Shown here: piece by piece, positions 62,927 through 64,000 of the stretch
Layout: each line of letters begins with the position of its first letter
How positions within the stretch are numbered: position 1 is the stretch's first letter
DNA from: Rhodoferax sp.
GTDB lineage: Bacteria > Pseudomonadota > Gammaproteobacteria > Burkholderiales > Burkholderiaceae_C
Reading direction: 5' to 3'
NCBI RefSeq assembly: GCF_023700745.1
Contig: NZ_JAMPYG010000003.1
Span: 124,001 to 188,000 of the forward strand
Length of the DNA: 64,000 bases
Notes under the pieces: generated by a model
Told to the model about the DNA's origin: nothing
Database searches by the model: none
What the model saw: the letters and a program-made list of their open reading frames with translations, nothing else
Program-made: the position numbers and the translations under genes

Positions 62927-63970
62927 GTGGACATTACCCAATTGCTGGCTTTCAGCGTCAAGAACAAAGCGTCAGATTTGCATTTGTCTGCTGGCTTGCC
63001 TCCCATGATCCGGGTCCACGGTGATGTGCGGCGCATCAACGTCGAGCCGCTGGAGCACAAGCAGGTGCATGCCATGGTGTATGACATCATGAACGACGCA
63101 CAACGCAAACGTTATGAAGAATTTCTGGAAATCGACTTCTCGTTTGAAATCGAAGGCCTGGCGCGTTTCCGGGTCAACGCCTTCAACCAGAACCGGGGGG
63201 CCGGCGCGGTGTTCCGGACCATTCCGAGCAAAATCCTGACGCTGGAACAGCTCAATTGCCCGAAGATTTTTGCCGATCTGGCACTCAAGCCGCGCGGCAT
63301 GGTACTGGTGACCGGCCCCACCGGCTCCGGCAAGTCCACCACGCTGGCGGCCATGGTGAATTACCTCAATGAAAACGAATTCGGTCACATCCTGACCGTG
63401 GAAGACCCGATTGAATTCGTCCACGAATCCAAAAAATGCCTGATCAACCAGCGCGAGGTGGGCCCCCACACGCAAAGCTTTGCCGCCGCCCTGAAGTCGG
63501 CCCTGCGCGAAGACCCGGATGCGATTCTGGTGGGCGAAATGCGCGACCTGGAAACCATCCGCCTGGCCATGACCGCCGCCGAGACCGGGCACCTGGTGTT
63601 TGGCACCCTGCACACCTCCAGCGCGGCCAAGACCATTGACCGGATCATTGACGTGTTTCCGGCGGCTGAAAAGGAAATGATCCGCGCCATGCTCAGCGAA
63701 TCGCTGCAAGCCGTGATCTCGCAAACGCTGTGCAAGACCAAGGACGGCCAGGGCCGGGTGGCGGCGCATGAAATCATGCTGGGCACCAGCGCCATCCGCA
63801 ACCTGATCCGCGAGGCCAAGGTGGCCCAGATGTACTCATCGATCCAGACCGGCAACAACGTCGGCATGCAGACCCTCGACCAGAACCTGACCGACCTGGT
63901 GCGGCGCAACATCATCAGTCCGGCCGAAGCCCGCACCAAGGCAAAAATTCCCGAAAACTTCCCAGGGTGA
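62927..63970 (+). CDS. pilT: Type IV pilus retraction ATPase PilT
   Basis: This hexameric ATPase pulls pili back for twitching motility. It has 347 residues from the GTG at 62927, giving the family N terminus MDITQLLAFSVKNKASDLHL. Walker A GPTGSGKST is near 130-138, the Walker B region is EDPDAILVGEMRD, and HTSSAAKTIDRI and the retraction motif AIRNLIREAK are present. The frame is open 10 codons further, but homologues begin at the GTG. pilU starts 4 bp after the stop. Confidence 0.96.
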   Translation: MDITQLLAFSVKNKASDLHLSAGLPPMIRVHGDVRRINVEPLEHKQVHAMVYDIMNDAQRKRYEEFLEIDFSFEIEGLARFRVNAFNQNRGAGAVFRTIPSKILTLEQLNCPKIFADLALKPRGMVLVTGPTGSGKSTTLAAMVNYLNENEFGHILTVEDPIEFVHESKKCLINQREVGPHTQSFAAALKSALREDPDAILVGEMRDLETIRLAMTAAETGHLVFGTLHTSSAAKTIDRIIDVFPAAEKEMIRAMLSESLQAVISQTLCKTKDGQGRVAAHEIMLGTSAIRNLIREAKVAQMYSSIQTGNNVGMQTLDQNLTDLVRRNIISPAEARTKAKIPENFPG

Positions 63971-63974
63971 CCTT

Positions 63975-64000
63975 ATGGAACGCGATCAAGCCACTTCTTT
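63975..64000 (+). CDS. pilU: PilU-type ATPase, 5' end only
   Basis: Only eight codons (MERDQATS) are inside the window, starting 4 bp after pilT. PilU commonly follows PilT, and this N terminus resembles PilU of related bacteria. The call rests mainly on position. Confidence 0.6.

Overview
The window looks like a piece of a GC-rich betaproteobacterial chromosome, most likely from the family Comamonadaceae (Rhodoferax-like). The reasons are the gene orders rpmH-rnpA-yidD-yidC-mnmE opposite dnaA-dnaN-gyrB, mreB-mreC-mreD-mrdA next to gatCAB, and yggS facing pilT-pilU, together with the protein sequences. The genus is an inference; no rRNA or tRNA gene was found to settle it.

Layout. 1-7,000: a complete type I restriction-modification operon (hsdR-hsdM-hsdS), preceded by a coupled 35-codon reading frame and followed by a truncated AlbA/Schlafen-type gene and a stretch rich in inverted repeats. 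7,000-16,600: the replication-origin neighbourhood (gyrB, dnaN, dnaA on minus; rpmH, rnpA, yidD, yidC, mnmE on plus). 16,600-21,300: a two-gene MlaFE-type lipid transporter without its usual partners, a GMC oxidoreductase and a TSUP-family exporter. 21,300-33,000: cell shape and wall genes (mrdA, mreDCB), gatCAB, pyrE, exodeoxyribonuclease III, ampG. 33,000-40,200: a two-component system, LPS and amino-acid genes (waaF, zf-CHCC protein, ilvE), a glycine-zipper envelope protein and radA under a LexA box. 40,300-49,500: two P-type ATPases, alr, lplT, glutathione peroxidase and DAHP synthase. 49,600-59,500: an amino-acid catabolic region. 59,600-64,000: an SBP-PAS-GGDEF-EAL protein, yggS, pilT and the start of pilU.

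The most interesting system is the 49.6-59.5 kb region. A polar amino-acid ABC transporter, the three parts of an octopine/nopaline-oxidase-type dehydrogenase (2Fe-2S, FAD/BFD and DAO subunits), arginase, ornithine cyclodeaminase, a lysine-6-dehydrogenase-like enzyme and two Lrp/AsnC regulators sit together. The gene content matches the opine catabolism loci of Agrobacterium Ti plasmids: import, oxidative cleavage, then breakdown of the released arginine, ornithine and (by inference) lysine. The substrate is not proven by the sequence.

The second notable signal is a family of about 45-55 bp palindromic intergenic elements. There are two subtypes, with ends GGGACAGA or GGGTCAGA. At five loci they follow a stop codon and read in the same sense as the gene they follow. 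Four loci carry tandem pairs with a fixed period (74-75 bp for one subtype, 56 bp for the other) and conserved spacers, so the pairs behave as compound units.
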